Below, piece by piece: positions 32,683 to 41,349 of a DNA stretch of 64,000 nucleotides. Within the stretch, counting starts at the first letter, position 1. Each line of letters begins with the position of its first letter. The position numbers were made by a program, and so were the translations under genes. The stretch covers positions 186,001-250,000 of the forward strand of contig NZ_FOYF01000003.1 of the NCBI RefSeq assembly GCF_900115925.1, written 5' to 3'. Under the pieces are notes generated by a model. It was not told the DNA's origin and made no database searches. It was given only the letters and a program-made list of their open reading frames with translations. The DNA is from Bacillus sp. cl95. Its GTDB lineage: Bacteria; Bacillota; Bacilli; Bacillales; Cytobacillaceae.

Positions 32683-33177
32683 ATGCATTATGTGAAACCC
32701 GGTGAAACGCTTGCGCTCATTAGCACAAACTATCGTATACCTTTTGGGAAGCTTCTTGCAGCTAATCCTCAAATAACTAACCCAAATTATATTTTAATCG
32801 GTCAGCAAATCGTCATACCCGGGTTGAGGGAACCTTCTAGCATTCCCTATAAAATAATCGTTTCCCTTGGAGCACGACGACTTACACTAACAAAGAATAA
32901 TCAAGTCATGAAAAGCTATCCGATTGCGATAGGGAAGATGCTGACTGTCACACCACTTGGAGAATATGTCATTGTAAATCGTGAACCGAATCCTGGTGGA
33001 CCTTTTGGTGCAATGTGGCTTTCGCTCTCAAGGGCAGGTTACGGTATTCACGGAACAAACAATCCTTCCTCGATAGGAAAAGCTGTATCAAAGGGATGTA
33101 TTCGTCTATATAACAAGGATGTACTAGAACTTGCAAGCCTTGTACCAAACGGAACTTCAGTAACAATAAGAGCCTAA
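32683..33177 (+). CDS. LysM-YkuD L,D-transpeptidase
   Basis: A peptidoglycan-remodelling enzyme forming or breaking 3-3 crosslinks. The 164-residue protein has an N-terminal LysM domain ([14 protein letters not shown]..., about residues 3-46) that binds glycan and a YkuD domain with the catalytic HGTNN...[12 protein letters not shown] motif near 127-150. ATG 32683 is chosen because AGGTGTGA lies upstream; GTG and TTG codons just before are alternatives. No signal peptide is visible, as in B. subtilis YkuD. It is divergent from the MFS gene. Confidence 0.9.
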   Translation: MHYVKPGETLALISTNYRIPFGKLLAANPQITNPNYILIGQQIVIPGLREPSSIPYKIIVSLGARRLTLTKNNQVMKSYPIAIGKMLTVTPLGEYVIVNREPNPGGPFGAMWLSLSRAGYGIHGTNNPSSIGKAVSKGCIRLYNKDVLELASLVPNGTSVTIRA

Positions 33178-33246
33178 CATTCTTATATTCTCAAAAAGAA
33201 ATATATTGTGATAGGATAAAATATCCAATAGAACCAGGAGGCAAAT

Positions 33247-33567
33247 ATGAAAAGAGTATATATACTACTTACAGTAATTGGAGCAATCTTGCCTTATTAT
33301 TTTTTTATCAACTTCATTATGGTAAACGGTTTAAATTTAAAATTACTAGGTGATTACTTGTTTGCCAACACCATTTCTTCTTTCTTCGCGACCGATTTCT
33401 TTATTTCATGTATTGTTTTTTGGCTTTTCATGTACAACGAAGTGAAAAAGTATAAAATAAAGGAATGGTGGATTTGTTTGATTCTTAATCTTACAATTGG
33501 TCTGTCATGTGCATTGCCACTGTTTTTGTATTTTAGACATGCGTATGAAGATAGAAAAATGAACTAA
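33247..33567 (+). CDS. DUF2834-like small membrane protein
   Basis: A 106-residue protein with three hydrophobic segments (about 5-27, 41-62 and 75-96) and a charged C-terminal tail, resembling the DUF2834 family of unknown function. CAGGAGGC lies 5 nt before the ATG. It sits 39 nt before recQ on the same strand and may be cotranscribed, though nothing suggests a shared task. Confidence 0.75.
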   Translation: MKRVYILLTVIGAILPYYFFINFIMVNGLNLKLLGDYLFANTISSFFATDFFISCIVFWLFMYNEVKKYKIKEWWICLILNLTIGLSCALPLFLYFRHAYEDRKMN

Positions 33568-33605
33568 AAGGTGGCAGTGTTTTTATAAAAAGGCAGGTGT
33601 AACAA

Positions 33606-35744
33606 ATGTTCGGACAAGCAAAAGAAGTATTGAAAAATTACTTTGGATATGAAGAATTCCGCGAAGGGCAAAAAAAGACCATTGAGCGTGTATTAGATGG
33701 GGAAAATACTCTTTGCGTCATGCCGACAGGTGGTGGTAAATCACTATGTTATCAGGTGCCAGCGTTAGTGTTTTCAGGTACGACCATTGTTATTTCTCCG
33801 CTAATCTCACTCATGAAGGATCAGGTTGATACGCTAACACAACTGGGAATTTCGGCAGCCTATATCAATAGTTCGTTAAGTGGAACTGAATTACAGGAAA
33901 GAATGCAGGCGGCGCGTGAAGGTAAGTACAAGTTATTATATATTTCGCCAGAACGTCTTGAGTCCGGATCGTTTTTAGCACAATTGGGCAATCTCGAAAT
34001 TCCGCTCATCGCTGTAGATGAAGCGCATTGTATTTCACAATGGGGACACGATTTCCGCCCAAGTTATCGATATATATCCGATATTCTTAATCATATACAT
34101 ACGAAACCAATCATATTGGCTTTAACTGCCACGGCAACTCCAATTGTAAGGCGCGACATTTCAGAAGCACTTCATATTGATGATCAAAATGAAGTAGTTA
34201 CGAGTTTTGAGAGAAAGAACCTTTCTTTTTCCGTCATTAAGGGCCAAGACCGTGACCAGTTCTTAATGGATTATGTTAAAAAGAACATTCATGAATCTGG
34301 CATTATCTATGCAGCGACTCGTAAACAGGTTGATCAGCTGCACCTTCAACTGAAAAAAGCAGGACTTAAGGTGGCCCGTTATCACGCAGGGATGAGCGAT
34401 GGCGATCGATTAGGTGAGCAGAACGATTTTCTTCTGGATGAAACACCCTTGATGGTAGCAACATCCGCATTCGGGATGGGTATCGACAAGTCTAATGTTC
34501 GTTACGTAATCCATTATCAAATGCCGCGTAATATGGAGAGCTATTATCAAGAAGCGGGGAGAGCAGGGAGAGATGGTTTAGATAGTGCTTGTTTACTTCT
34601 GTATGCATCCCACGATACGCAAATTCATCGCTTCCTTATTGACCAAGGTACTGACCCATCCCGCATGCCGATGGAAATTGAAAAACTTCACCAAATGGTT
34701 GGTTACTGTCACACTGAAAATTGCTTGCAAAGCTGGATTGTAGAGTATTTCAACGAAGCTTCGCCAGGCCCATGCGGACGTTGCAGCAACTGTACTGACC
34801 AACGTGAAACGGTAGATGTCACAAGAGATGCGCAAATGGTACTTTCTTGCATCATTAGGATGGGACAAAGGTATGGAAAAGCGGCTGTTGCCAAAGTATT
34901 GACTGGTTCAAAAAGCAAAACAATCACTCAATTCAATTTTCACACTTTAAGTACGTATGGCATTATGAAAGAGCGTAGCGCAAAAGATGTGAGCGATTTT
35001 ATCGATTACTTGGTGACAAAAGATTTAATTGGGATTGAACACGGTCAATTCCCAACGATTTATCTCACTCCGGAAGGTAAAGCGGTCTTAATGGGGAATG
35101 GCACCGTCACGAGAAAAGAAGAAATGAAAGCAAAAGCAATATCTAAAAGCGATCCTCTATTCGAAGAATTACGTGCACTAAGAAAACAAATGGCTGACCA
35201 GAAGAAGGTTCCTCCGTTTGTTATTTTTTCAGATACGAGCTTACAGGACATGTGTGCGCAAAGACCTTCGACAAGAGAAGAAATGTTAAAGGTCAAGGGT
35301 GTAGGTAAGCATAAACAAGAATTATACGGGGACAGATTCTTAGAGGTAATTCAAACTTTCCTTCAACTTCATCCTGATGTCAATGAAGAGAAATTGGTGG
35401 TTAGGGAAGTGATCAAACAGGATCAGAATTCTTTAGAAACTGAAAAAATCCCGTCTCACATTACAACTTACGAACTATATTCAGAGGGTAAACTATTACA
35501 AGAGATTGCAGACGAAAGGGACTTGTCATTGGTCACAGTCGAAAATCATCTTTTCAAATGTTCAGATGAAGGAATGACTGTTGATTGGAAATCATTCTTG
35601 TCTGAAGAGGAAACTCAATTAATTGAAAAAGCAGTGGAAGAAGCGAAATCCGATAAACTTAAAGCCATAAAGGAACTTTTACCGGAAGATTTTTCGTATT
35701 TCATGATTAAAGCTTATTTTTATTTGAAAAATATTAATGAATAA
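33606..35744 (+). CDS. recQ: ATP-dependent DNA helicase RecQ
   Basis: A 3'-5' superfamily 2 helicase for recombination and fork repair. The 712-residue protein has Walker A TGGGKSLCYQ (near 42), DEAHCISQWGHDF (about 138-150), the TSAFGMGIDKSNVRYVIHY and QEAGRAGRDG motifs, a zinc-binding RQC region (C...CGRCSNC) and an HRDC domain (about 515-590). The tail from about 610 is an HTH_40-type helix-turn-helix, as in longer Firmicute RecQ proteins. AGGCAGGTG precedes the ATG. It may be read with the small gene before it. Confidence 0.94.
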   Translation: MFGQAKEVLKNYFGYEEFREGQKKTIERVLDGENTLCVMPTGGGKSLCYQVPALVFSGTTIVISPLISLMKDQVDTLTQLGISAAYINSSLSGTELQERMQAAREGKYKLLYISPERLESGSFLAQLGNLEIPLIAVDEAHCISQWGHDFRPSYRYISDILNHIHTKPIILALTATATPIVRRDISEALHIDDQNEVVTSFERKNLSFSVIKGQDRDQFLMDYVKKNIHESGIIYAATRKQVDQLHLQLKKAGLKVARYHAGMSDGDRLGEQNDFLLDETPLMVATSAFGMGIDKSNVRYVIHYQMPRNMESYYQEAGRAGRDGLDSACLLLYASHDTQIHRFLIDQGTDPSRMPMEIEKLHQMVGYCHTENCLQSWIVEYFNEASPGPCGRCSNCTDQRETVDVTRDAQMVLSCIIRMGQRYGKAAVAKVLTGSKSKTITQFNFHTLSTYGIMKERSAKDVSDFIDYLVTKDLIGIEHGQFPTIYLTPEGKAVLMGNGTVTRKEEMKAKAISKSDPLFEELRALRKQMADQKKVPPFVIFSDTSLQDMCAQRPSTREEMLKVKGVGKHKQELYGDRFLEVIQTFLQLHPDVNEEKLVVREVIKQDQNSLETEKIPSHITTYELYSEGKLLQEIADERDLSLVTVENHLFKCSDEGMTVDWKSFLSEEETQLIEKAVEEAKSDKLKAIKELLPEDFSYFMIKAYFYLKNINE

Positions 35745-35818
35745 TCACTTACACTAAAGCCTCCACGCTTCATAAACTAACAGGTGTTTTTGAGTAAAAA
35801 TAAATTCGCAGATCCATT

Positions 35819-35856
35819 AGCAGTTCAATTCGCAAATGAATTGGACTGCTTCTTCT
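35819..35856 (+). terminator. Probable recQ terminator
   Basis: AGCAGTTCAATTC and GAATTGGACTGCT form a 13-bp stem with one G-T pair and a short loop, followed by TCTTCTTATTT. Confidence 0.7.
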
Positions 35857-35897
35857 TATTTAAGTTTCTGTATCATTCGTTAATGATCTGAAAGTTT

Positions 35898-36017
35898 TTG
35901 ACAGATTTAATAAAGAGAAAGCTTGAAAAAGTTTTATCGGTTGATGCTATATCAGAAAGTCAGCGTGCTACTTTATTAAAACAATTTCTATCCAAAACTA
36001 CAAAAGGATGGGAATAG
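35898..36017 (+). pseudogene. Short relict ORF, possible gene remnant
   Basis: An open frame from TTG 35898 encodes 39 residues rich in leucine, lysine and serine (TDLIKRKLEKVLSVDAI...), ending KTTKGWE. The amphipathic pattern looks protein-like, but there is no ribosome binding site and the frame does not extend upstream. It is probably the tail of a lost gene. Confidence 0.3.
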
Positions 36018-36130
36018 TTGTTTGAAATTTACGGGTGATTCCTCAATTTGATGGTTACCCTTTTTTCTATTCCACAAGAAAGATTGTGAAGTGTTTCACT
36101 TAAATTAACGTCGGCTTTAGGTAGTTTGCA

Positions 36131-36158
36131 TAGATCGTCAAAAGACGGTCTATTTTTT
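36131..36158 (+). terminator. Orphan terminator hairpin
   Basis: TAGATCGTC (36131-36139) pairs with GACGGTCTA (36144-36152), followed by six T residues. No intact gene precedes it. Confidence 0.75.
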
Positions 36159-36265
36159 GTAACTAAGGGTGGAGTTCTATACATAAAAAATATAAATTAA
36201 AGGAATTCACGGAGGGCCAATGGAATATTTTTGTAATTAAAAGTGTGTTTTGTGGGGTGGAGATT

Positions 36266-36769
36266 TTGAAAAAGAAATTGAGCATCATATCTTTGATTCT
36301 AATATTTTCAGTTTTGGTTTTTATTACATTCGCTAAATTTAGTAATCCTATTTGTATTGATGGTGTTTCTATTTCAATAAAGGAAGATGGAAAAAATGAT
36401 GTTGTTTTTCACATTTATAACAAAGGTCTTAAGAGCGTAACCATAGAGGAATTCACTTTAAATAATAAGAATCATCCTAAAGGATTAGCATTGGGGATTA
36501 GTTATGATACACAACAATTAGTACAAAGTGGGACTAATAATCCCTTGATTAAATTTATGAAGATCGACTCAGAACTCATTGAACCAAGGTTAACGAATCA
36601 GGAAATGAAAGAAGCAATTAAAAGAAAAGAAATGACACCTATTCATTATGGAATTAGAGTTGAGTATGATGAAGAACCAATAGAAAGTATGACCATTAAA
36701 TATCAGTATTTCGGGTTTGCAGTCACCAAAAAATATTCATTGGAAAGATGGAATCTAGGAACTAACTAG
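36266..36769 (+). CDS. Hypothetical membrane-anchored extracytoplasmic protein
   Basis: The start is taken as TTG 36266 after GGGGTGGAG; the frame itself opens at GTG 36245. The 167-residue product has one N-terminal membrane segment (about 5-23) without a lipobox, and a soluble beta-rich domain ending in YQYFGFAVTKKYSLERWN. No family is recognised. It stands alone between an orphan terminator and a bidirectional terminator. Confidence 0.6.
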   Translation: MKKKLSIISLILIFSVLVFITFAKFSNPICIDGVSISIKEDGKNDVVFHIYNKGLKSVTIEEFTLNNKNHPKGLALGISYDTQQLVQSGTNNPLIKFMKIDSELIEPRLTNQEMKEAIKRKEMTPIHYGIRVEYDEEPIESMTIKYQYFGFAVTKKYSLERWNLGTN

Positions 36770-36892
36770 TAGTTTAGTTACACTAATAAACAAAGTTAGA
36801 AAAAAGGCTGTCTTTGTTTCCTTATTTACGATTAAAACGTGCAAAAATCATTCTTTATATAACGGCTTTAGTTGAATAAGACATTAATAAGA

Positions 36893-36928
36893 AACGCTCT
36901 GAGCTTTTTCAAGTTCGGAGCGTTTTTC
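36893..36928. terminator. Terminator between the hypothetical gene and cls
   Basis: AACGCTCTGAGCT and AGTTCGGAGCGTT form a 13-bp stem with two G-T pairs and a T run on the plus side. On the minus side the T run is shorter, so use by cls is less certain. Confidence 0.8.
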
Positions 36929-36962
36929 TGTTCTAAGTATAATGCAATTTTTGGGTCAATTG

Positions 36963-38471
36963 TTACAATACACCAGAAAACAAGCGGGCAAATGATTCTT
37001 TCGTGCGCATCCAAAAACTTCTTTTGTAATATTCGACAGGACGTATCCTTACGCTATCCTTTAGATCTTCTTCAAATTGTGCTACAAGATCTCGAATGGA
37101 AGTTGTCCCATATAAGAACACGTTCACTTCAAAGTTTAAATGGAAACTTCTCATATCCATGTTGGCCGTTCCAATCGAGGCTAGATTTCCATCAACAATG
37201 ATTATCTTCTGATGCAAAAATCCTTTTTGATACATGTAGATTTCAGCACCGCATCTCAACAATTCTGGAAAATAAGATCTGGTCGCATACTCTGTTAAGA
37301 TGCTATCATTTTTTTCAGGTACGAGGATTCTGACCTCAATACCTTTTGTAGCTGCAACCCTCAAGGCAGTTCGAATGGCTTCGTCAGGTACAAAATAGGG
37401 CGTAGCAATCCAAATAGATTGTTTGGCGTTCATCATCATGGAAAAATAATAATCCCCCATGATTCCTTGCTGAGTGTCAGGGCCACTTGCCACAACTTGA
37501 ACTGCACCATTAGTACCTTCTTCGAACGGAGAAGAAACAGTTTCATAACGACCGATGACATCCTCGCCACTGACATATTCCCAGTCGAGCAAGAATACGT
37601 GATGAAGAGTGTTTACGGCTTCACCCTCTAACATGACATGGGTATCTCTCCAAAATCCAAAATTTTCGTCTTCGCCGAGATATTCGATTCCAACGTTTAA
37701 GCCGCCAACAAATCCAACTTTCCCATCTATGACAACGATTTTTCGGTGGTTTCTAAAATTGAATTTTTGATTAACAAAACCGAGTTTAAGTGGAGAAAAT
37801 GGATAAGCTTTTATTCCTGCATCAATCATTTTCTTGATCAATGCACTTCCCAATTTAAGACTGCCGGCTGCGTCAAACATGAAAAGAACTTCTACACCAG
37901 CTTTTGCTTTTTCAATAAGGATCTCGACAATTTCTTCACCGAGTCGATCAGAACGGAAAATATAATATTCCATATGAATAAAAGATTCTGCTTCCTGCAG
38001 TTGTTTCTTTATTTGATCAAATGTTTCTTTCCCATTTTTTAAAATGGTCGATTGAGATGCAGTGTTTGGTGTAGTAAAAGATGCACGACTCGCGTACGTA
38101 GCAAATTCCTGTTGATTGTCCTGTAGAAATGTCAGATCTGTTGATGAATCCTTGCGGAGCAATTTTTGCCATTCTTCACGGTCATAACTCCTTTTGCTTT
38201 TAAAAAGGTAACCTTTTAAATAGAGTTGACCTGAATAGAGATAGAATAAATAACCAATTAGCGGAAAACAGAGCAACACGTACATCCATAACAATGTGTG
38301 ATGGGATGATCTGTTCTCTAATATCAGGGAATACATACTGATGAGGATAATGATTGCATAAATACCGATAGAAATGCCTTTAACAACATAATTGTAATCA
38401 GTAAAAAATACGATATATAGAGCTGCTGCTAAGACGATGACAAATAAAAATTCAATTCTTTGTTTTTTCAT
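36963..38471 (-). CDS. cls: Cardiolipin synthase
   Basis: Condenses two phosphatidylglycerols into cardiolipin. The 502-residue protein has two N-terminal membrane helices (about 5-60) and two phospholipase D HKD motifs: HRKIVVIDGKVGFVGGLN (near 235) and HQKIIIVDGNLASIGT (near 415). The start ATG 38471 follows TTAGGGAG; the frame extends 11 codons further upstream without a site. It is monocistronic on the minus strand. Confidence 0.94.
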   Translation of the reverse strand: MKKQRIEFLFVIVLAAALYIVFFTDYNYVVKGISIGIYAIIILISMYSLILENRSSHHTLLWMYVLLCFPLIGYLFYLYSGQLYLKGYLFKSKRSYDREEWQKLLRKDSSTDLTFLQDNQQEFATYASRASFTTPNTASQSTILKNGKETFDQIKKQLQEAESFIHMEYYIFRSDRLGEEIVEILIEKAKAGVEVLFMFDAAGSLKLGSALIKKMIDAGIKAYPFSPLKLGFVNQKFNFRNHRKIVVIDGKVGFVGGLNVGIEYLGEDENFGFWRDTHVMLEGEAVNTLHHVFLLDWEYVSGEDVIGRYETVSSPFEEGTNGAVQVVASGPDTQQGIMGDYYFSMMMNAKQSIWIATPYFVPDEAIRTALRVAATKGIEVRILVPEKNDSILTEYATRSYFPELLRCGAEIYMYQKGFLHQKIIIVDGNLASIGTANMDMRSFHLNFEVNVFLYGTTSIRDLVAQFEEDLKDSVRIRPVEYYKRSFWMRTKESFARLFSGVL

Positions 38472-38586
38472 GATTAACTCCCTAATTATTGAATGTAGTA
38501 GCAAGAACTATATACCCAAACATGCATCCTATAGAAACCATCACCACCAGTAATATTTTGCACCAACTTGGGAACGTTATGAATAG

Positions 38587-38672
38587 AGGTCTGTAGCTCA
38601 ATGGTCAGAGCAGCCGATAGAGAAAATCGTTCTCTGTTGTGCAGTTTACGGGTTCGAGTCCCGTCAGACCTT
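38587..38672 (+). tRNA. Aberrant tRNA-like gene with extended hairpin instead of an anticodon arm
   Basis: The acceptor stem AGGTCTG (38587-38593) pairs fully with CAGACCT (38665-38671); TA follows at positions 8-9. The D arm is GCTC/GAGC with loop AATGGTCA containing the conserved GG. The T arm is ACGGG-TTCGAGT-CCCGT. The central region should be a 5-bp stem and 7-nt loop; instead 38615-38639 forms a 10-bp stem CGATAGAGAA/TTCTCTGTTG closed by AATCG. No loop offers U33 with a plausible anticodon, and 3' CCA is not encoded. It may be a decayed tRNA or a specialised tRNA-like RNA. Confidence 0.7.
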
Positions 38673-38700
38673 TTTAATAGTTAAAAGTGTGGTGATTTAA

Positions 38701-38841
38701 ATGAAGGATGGACAAAATTTGCCTACAAGAGAAGTATTGGATGAAAGTTTTCATTTTCTCCATGATCAAATCACGAGAATTACCGTAGCTGAAGAGGCGG
38801 AAATGATTAAAGCAGAGAGAGAATCTGAAACAAACGAATAA
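38701..38841 (+). CDS. Small acidic protein, unknown
   Basis: A 46-residue ORF starting MKDGQNLPTREVLDESFHFL and ending RESETNE, with GTGGTGA 5 nt before the ATG. It is acidic and helical. It begins 29 nt after the tRNA-like gene and ends 14 nt before a terminator, so the two may share a transcript. No family is recognised. Confidence 0.5.
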   Translation: MKDGQNLPTREVLDESFHFLHDQITRITVAEEAEMIKAERESETNE

Positions 38842-38855
38842 TCAAAGCGTTTATC

Positions 38856-38878
38856 AGACTGCTTATGCGGTCTTTTTT
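38856..38878 (+). terminator. Terminator after the 46-residue ORF
   Basis: AGACTGC (38856-38862) pairs with GCGGTCT (38867-38873), one G-T pair, followed by a T run. Confidence 0.85.
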
Positions 38879-38934
38879 ATTTACTGTATATGTAATCTGT
38901 GTTGATGACATTAAACAAATAGAAATTAGTGAAT

Positions 38935-39025
38935 GATTCCGCTCCAGGATGCTCGCTTTCCCTAGGGGCTTATCCGTGTCGCTGCTGCCGCTGGAGTCTC
39001 GCACCTTACGCTACAATCAACTGTC
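38935..39025. repeat. Bacillus-type intergenic repeat (CTCCAGGATGCTCGC family)
   Basis: The block ATTCCGCTCCAGGATGCTCG, then CTTTCC ... CTGGAGTCTCGCACCTT is the reverse complement of a GC-rich repeat I know from many Bacillus genomes, usually read as AAGGTGCGAGACTC ... GGAAAGCGAGCATCC. It is non-coding and its function is unknown. A more decayed relative may lie at 49800-49875. Confidence 0.55.
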
Positions 39026-39168
39026 TTATTGATGCTATGTTTTGCTTTCACATTTAAGAGAAGTGCCTTTATTTTTTCGTAAATAGACGATTTGTATCAA
39101 AGTGGACGAAGTGAAATCAATATCGTATATTATTTTCTATGGACATTGTCCAAAGTCAAAGGAAAGTG

Positions 39169-40053
39169 ATGATTTTTTTGCCTAATTCTTTTTATCAAAT
39201 GAACACAGTGTTTATCTCTATTCTTATTGAATCACTACCTTTTGTTATTATCGGAGTATTTATTGCCGGTATTATTCAAATGTTTGTCACAGAAGAAAAA
39301 ATTGCGAAAATCATGCCAAAAAACCCTATTTTGGCTGTACTTTTCGGAACATTTTTAGGAGCACTTTTTCCCGCATGTGAATGTGGAATCGTTCCAATAG
39401 TAAAACGACTAGTAGGTAAAGGTGTACCTATTTCAGCCGGAATTGCTTTTATGCTGACGGGGCCGATCATAAATCCAGTGGTGCTTTTTTCGACATATGT
39501 TGCTTTTGGAAGTGACTGGAGAATGGCGTTGTATCGTGCACTGGGAGCAGTAATTGTTTCCGTTTTAGTTGGATTGATTATTGCTTACTTTTTTAAAGGA
39601 AATCCTCTCAAAACGAAAGAAGTCCATCATCATCATCACCATCATCCGGTTTTATCCATAAGGAAAAAAATATGGCAAACATTGCAACATGCCATTGATG
39701 AGTTTTTTTCTATGGGCAAGTATTTGATTATTGGTGCCTTGATTGCTGCAGCCGCACAGACTTATTTAAAAACGGCCACCCTTGTGGCAATTGGACAAGG
39801 GGAAGCATCCTCCTCAGTAGTCATGATGACCTTGGCGTTTGTATTATCACTATGTTCTGAAGCAGATGCATTTATCGCATCCTCATTTAGAAGTACTTTT
39901 TCAACTGGGTCTCTTGTAGCATTCTTAGTTTTTGGTCCTATGATTGATATTAAGAACGTTTTGATGATGTTAGGGACATTCCAAACTAAACTGGTGCTGA
40001 TGATTATTTCATTAACGGCCATACTGGTCTTTGTATATTCTTTATTGATATAG
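39169..40053 (+). CDS. YcgR/ArsP-type permease (DUF318 family) with polyhistidine loop
   Basis: A 294-residue permease with about eight hydrophobic segments and the family motif FPACECGIVPIVKRL (near residue 65). The loop between the two halves carries seven consecutive histidines (EVHHHHHHHPVL, near 150-160), suggesting metal contact. ATG 39169 follows AAAGGAAAG; the frame opens at 39139 without a ribosome binding site, so the start is uncertain. The next gene encodes a YcgQ homologue, the usual partner. The transported substrate is not known from sequence. Confidence 0.85.
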   Translation: MIFLPNSFYQMNTVFISILIESLPFVIIGVFIAGIIQMFVTEEKIAKIMPKNPILAVLFGTFLGALFPACECGIVPIVKRLVGKGVPISAGIAFMLTGPIINPVVLFSTYVAFGSDWRMALYRALGAVIVSVLVGLIIAYFFKGNPLKTKEVHHHHHHHPVLSIRKKIWQTLQHAIDEFFSMGKYLIIGALIAAAAQTYLKTATLVAIGQGEASSSVVMMTLAFVLSLCSEADAFIASSFRSTFSTGSLVAFLVFGPMIDIKNVLMMLGTFQTKLVLMIISLTAILVFVYSLLI

Positions 40054-40064
40054 GTGGTGGGTAA

Positions 40065-40916
40065 ATGTTTCGAGGTCTCATATTAATTGGCTTTACATAT
40101 TTTATCATGCATTTACACACGAGCGGGGATATAAGCAAGTACATCAATATGAAGTATGCTTATCTTTCTTTTAGTGCCATGATTGCCTTAGGTTTGCTCG
40201 CCATCGTGCAAATCATTATTGTTGCCAAGGAAGATCACGCAGTAACAGAATGTGGTGTAGATTGTTGTGATCATAGCCATGATGATGAACAAAAATGGTA
40301 CAAAAAACTTTATGTTTATCCTCTTTTTGTTTTCCCCATCATTAGTGGCTTGTTTTTCCCTGTAGCAACTTTGGATTCGAATATTGTGAAAGCAAAAGGC
40401 TTTCATTTCCCTATTTATGAAGAAGGAGAAGCTGATCCGTACGCTCAGCAACAATTCTTGCGCCCTGATACAAGTGTTTATTATGGGGCAGAGGCTTACG
40501 ATAAGCTGATGAAAAAAGAAAAAAATAAGTATTTGAGCAAAGAGAAGATTGAAATAACGGACGGCAATTACATGAATACGATGGAAACCATCTACAATTT
40601 TCCTGGTGAATTCCTTGGAAAAGAAATTGAAATGAAAGGTTTTGTGTTCAATGATGCTGAAACCGTCGAGAAAAATCAGTTATTCATTTTTCGTTTCGGT
40701 ATTATACATTGTATCGCTGATTCAGGAGTATTTGGGATGCTTGTTGATATGCCCGAAGGAGTAAAGCTTAAAAATGACAACTGGATTGAAGTAAAAGGTG
40801 AGATTTCCAATGTTTATTATCAACCTTTTAAAGCTACGATTCCAATGATTAAGGTCAAGGAATGGAAAACAGTAGGAGCACCTGAGGATGAATATGTTTA
40901 TCGAAAGAGTATATAA
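40065..40916 (+). CDS. YcgQ-type membrane protein (TIGR03943/DUF1980 family)
   Basis: A 283-residue protein with three to four N-terminal membrane segments and an extracytoplasmic C-terminal domain. A Cys/His-rich stretch CGVDCCDHSHDDE (near 61-73) follows the second helix. The C-terminal half has the family pattern LGKEIEMKGFVFND and FRFGIIHCIADSGVFGM. It lies 11 nt after the permease gene with GGTGG as ribosome binding site, so the two proteins are almost certainly a complex. Both carry metal-binding-like stretches. Confidence 0.85.
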   Translation: MFRGLILIGFTYFIMHLHTSGDISKYINMKYAYLSFSAMIALGLLAIVQIIIVAKEDHAVTECGVDCCDHSHDDEQKWYKKLYVYPLFVFPIISGLFFPVATLDSNIVKAKGFHFPIYEEGEADPYAQQQFLRPDTSVYYGAEAYDKLMKKEKNKYLSKEKIEITDGNYMNTMETIYNFPGEFLGKEIEMKGFVFNDAETVEKNQLFIFRFGIIHCIADSGVFGMLVDMPEGVKLKNDNWIEVKGEISNVYYQPFKATIPMIKVKEWKTVGAPEDEYVYRKSI

Positions 40917-41016
40917 ATTGAGTTGGGACTATGGACATAAATTTAGACTTTGCTAATCCCATTATTTTGATTCTTGTTTAATTTATAAGATTTGTGTTAC
41001 GATTTTCCTTTCATAA

Positions 41017-41057
41017 AAAGACTTGAGAAATGTAAGGTGTCTCAAGTCTTTCTTTTT
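41017..41057 (+). terminator. Terminator of the YcgR/YcgQ operon
   Basis: AAAGACTTGAGA (41017-41028) pairs with TCTCAAGTCTTT (41040-41051), followed by CTTTTTG. Confidence 0.88.
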
Positions 41058-41061
41058 GTCT

Positions 41062-41155
41062 TTAGCTGTTTTTTGCATTGAATGTTGCTTTTACGAATAA
41101 TGCAACAACACGTATAGATACTTATTTCGGGATCTTTACCTCAAAATGAGGCTTT
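41062..41155. repeat. Truncated copy C of the MITE-like repeat
   Basis: TTAGCTGTTTTTTGCATTG, then AATGTTGCTTTTACGAATAA and ACACGTATAGATACTTATTTC align with the left two thirds of copies A (4961) and B (6568). The right terminal repeat is missing. Confidence 0.55.
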
Positions 41156-41349
41156 TCTTTTGATGTAAATTGAATAGATAAAAGATGATGAGGAAAAAAT
41201 CTTAAATTTAGTGTAAAATTATAAGGAGACATATACCCTCCTACGCATTTAAAACACTCAAAAATAGCACTATGAGATGGCACATGATAGAATAATAGGA
41301 AGAAACAAGAAATCGAGATAATTTGTTTTATATGAAAGAAGGAATGAGA

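Larger units (their letters stand above)
35745..36244. other. Gene-poor stretch with three hairpins and a short relict ORF
   Basis: No convincing gene is seen. It contains the recQ terminator (35819), a 39-residue open frame (35898), a terminator-like hairpin with T run at 36131 and some AT-rich sequence. The base composition and hairpins suggest one or more genes were lost here. Confidence 0.6.

Noticed and set aside
36800-36890. Fourth copy of the MITE-like repeat
   Set aside because: AAAAAAGGCTGTCTTTGTTT and TTTACGATTA resemble the element, but the similarity fades quickly and no right end is seen.
38587-38672. Functional canonical tRNA or group I intron-containing tRNA
   Set aside because: No 7-nt loop with U33 is possible in the best fold, and the 35-nt middle region is far too short for an intron.
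39060-39100. Zur box upstream of the YcgR/YcgQ pair
   Set aside because: TCGTAAATAGACGA has an inverted TCGT/ACGA but the spacing is one base short and the flanks do not match the consensus.
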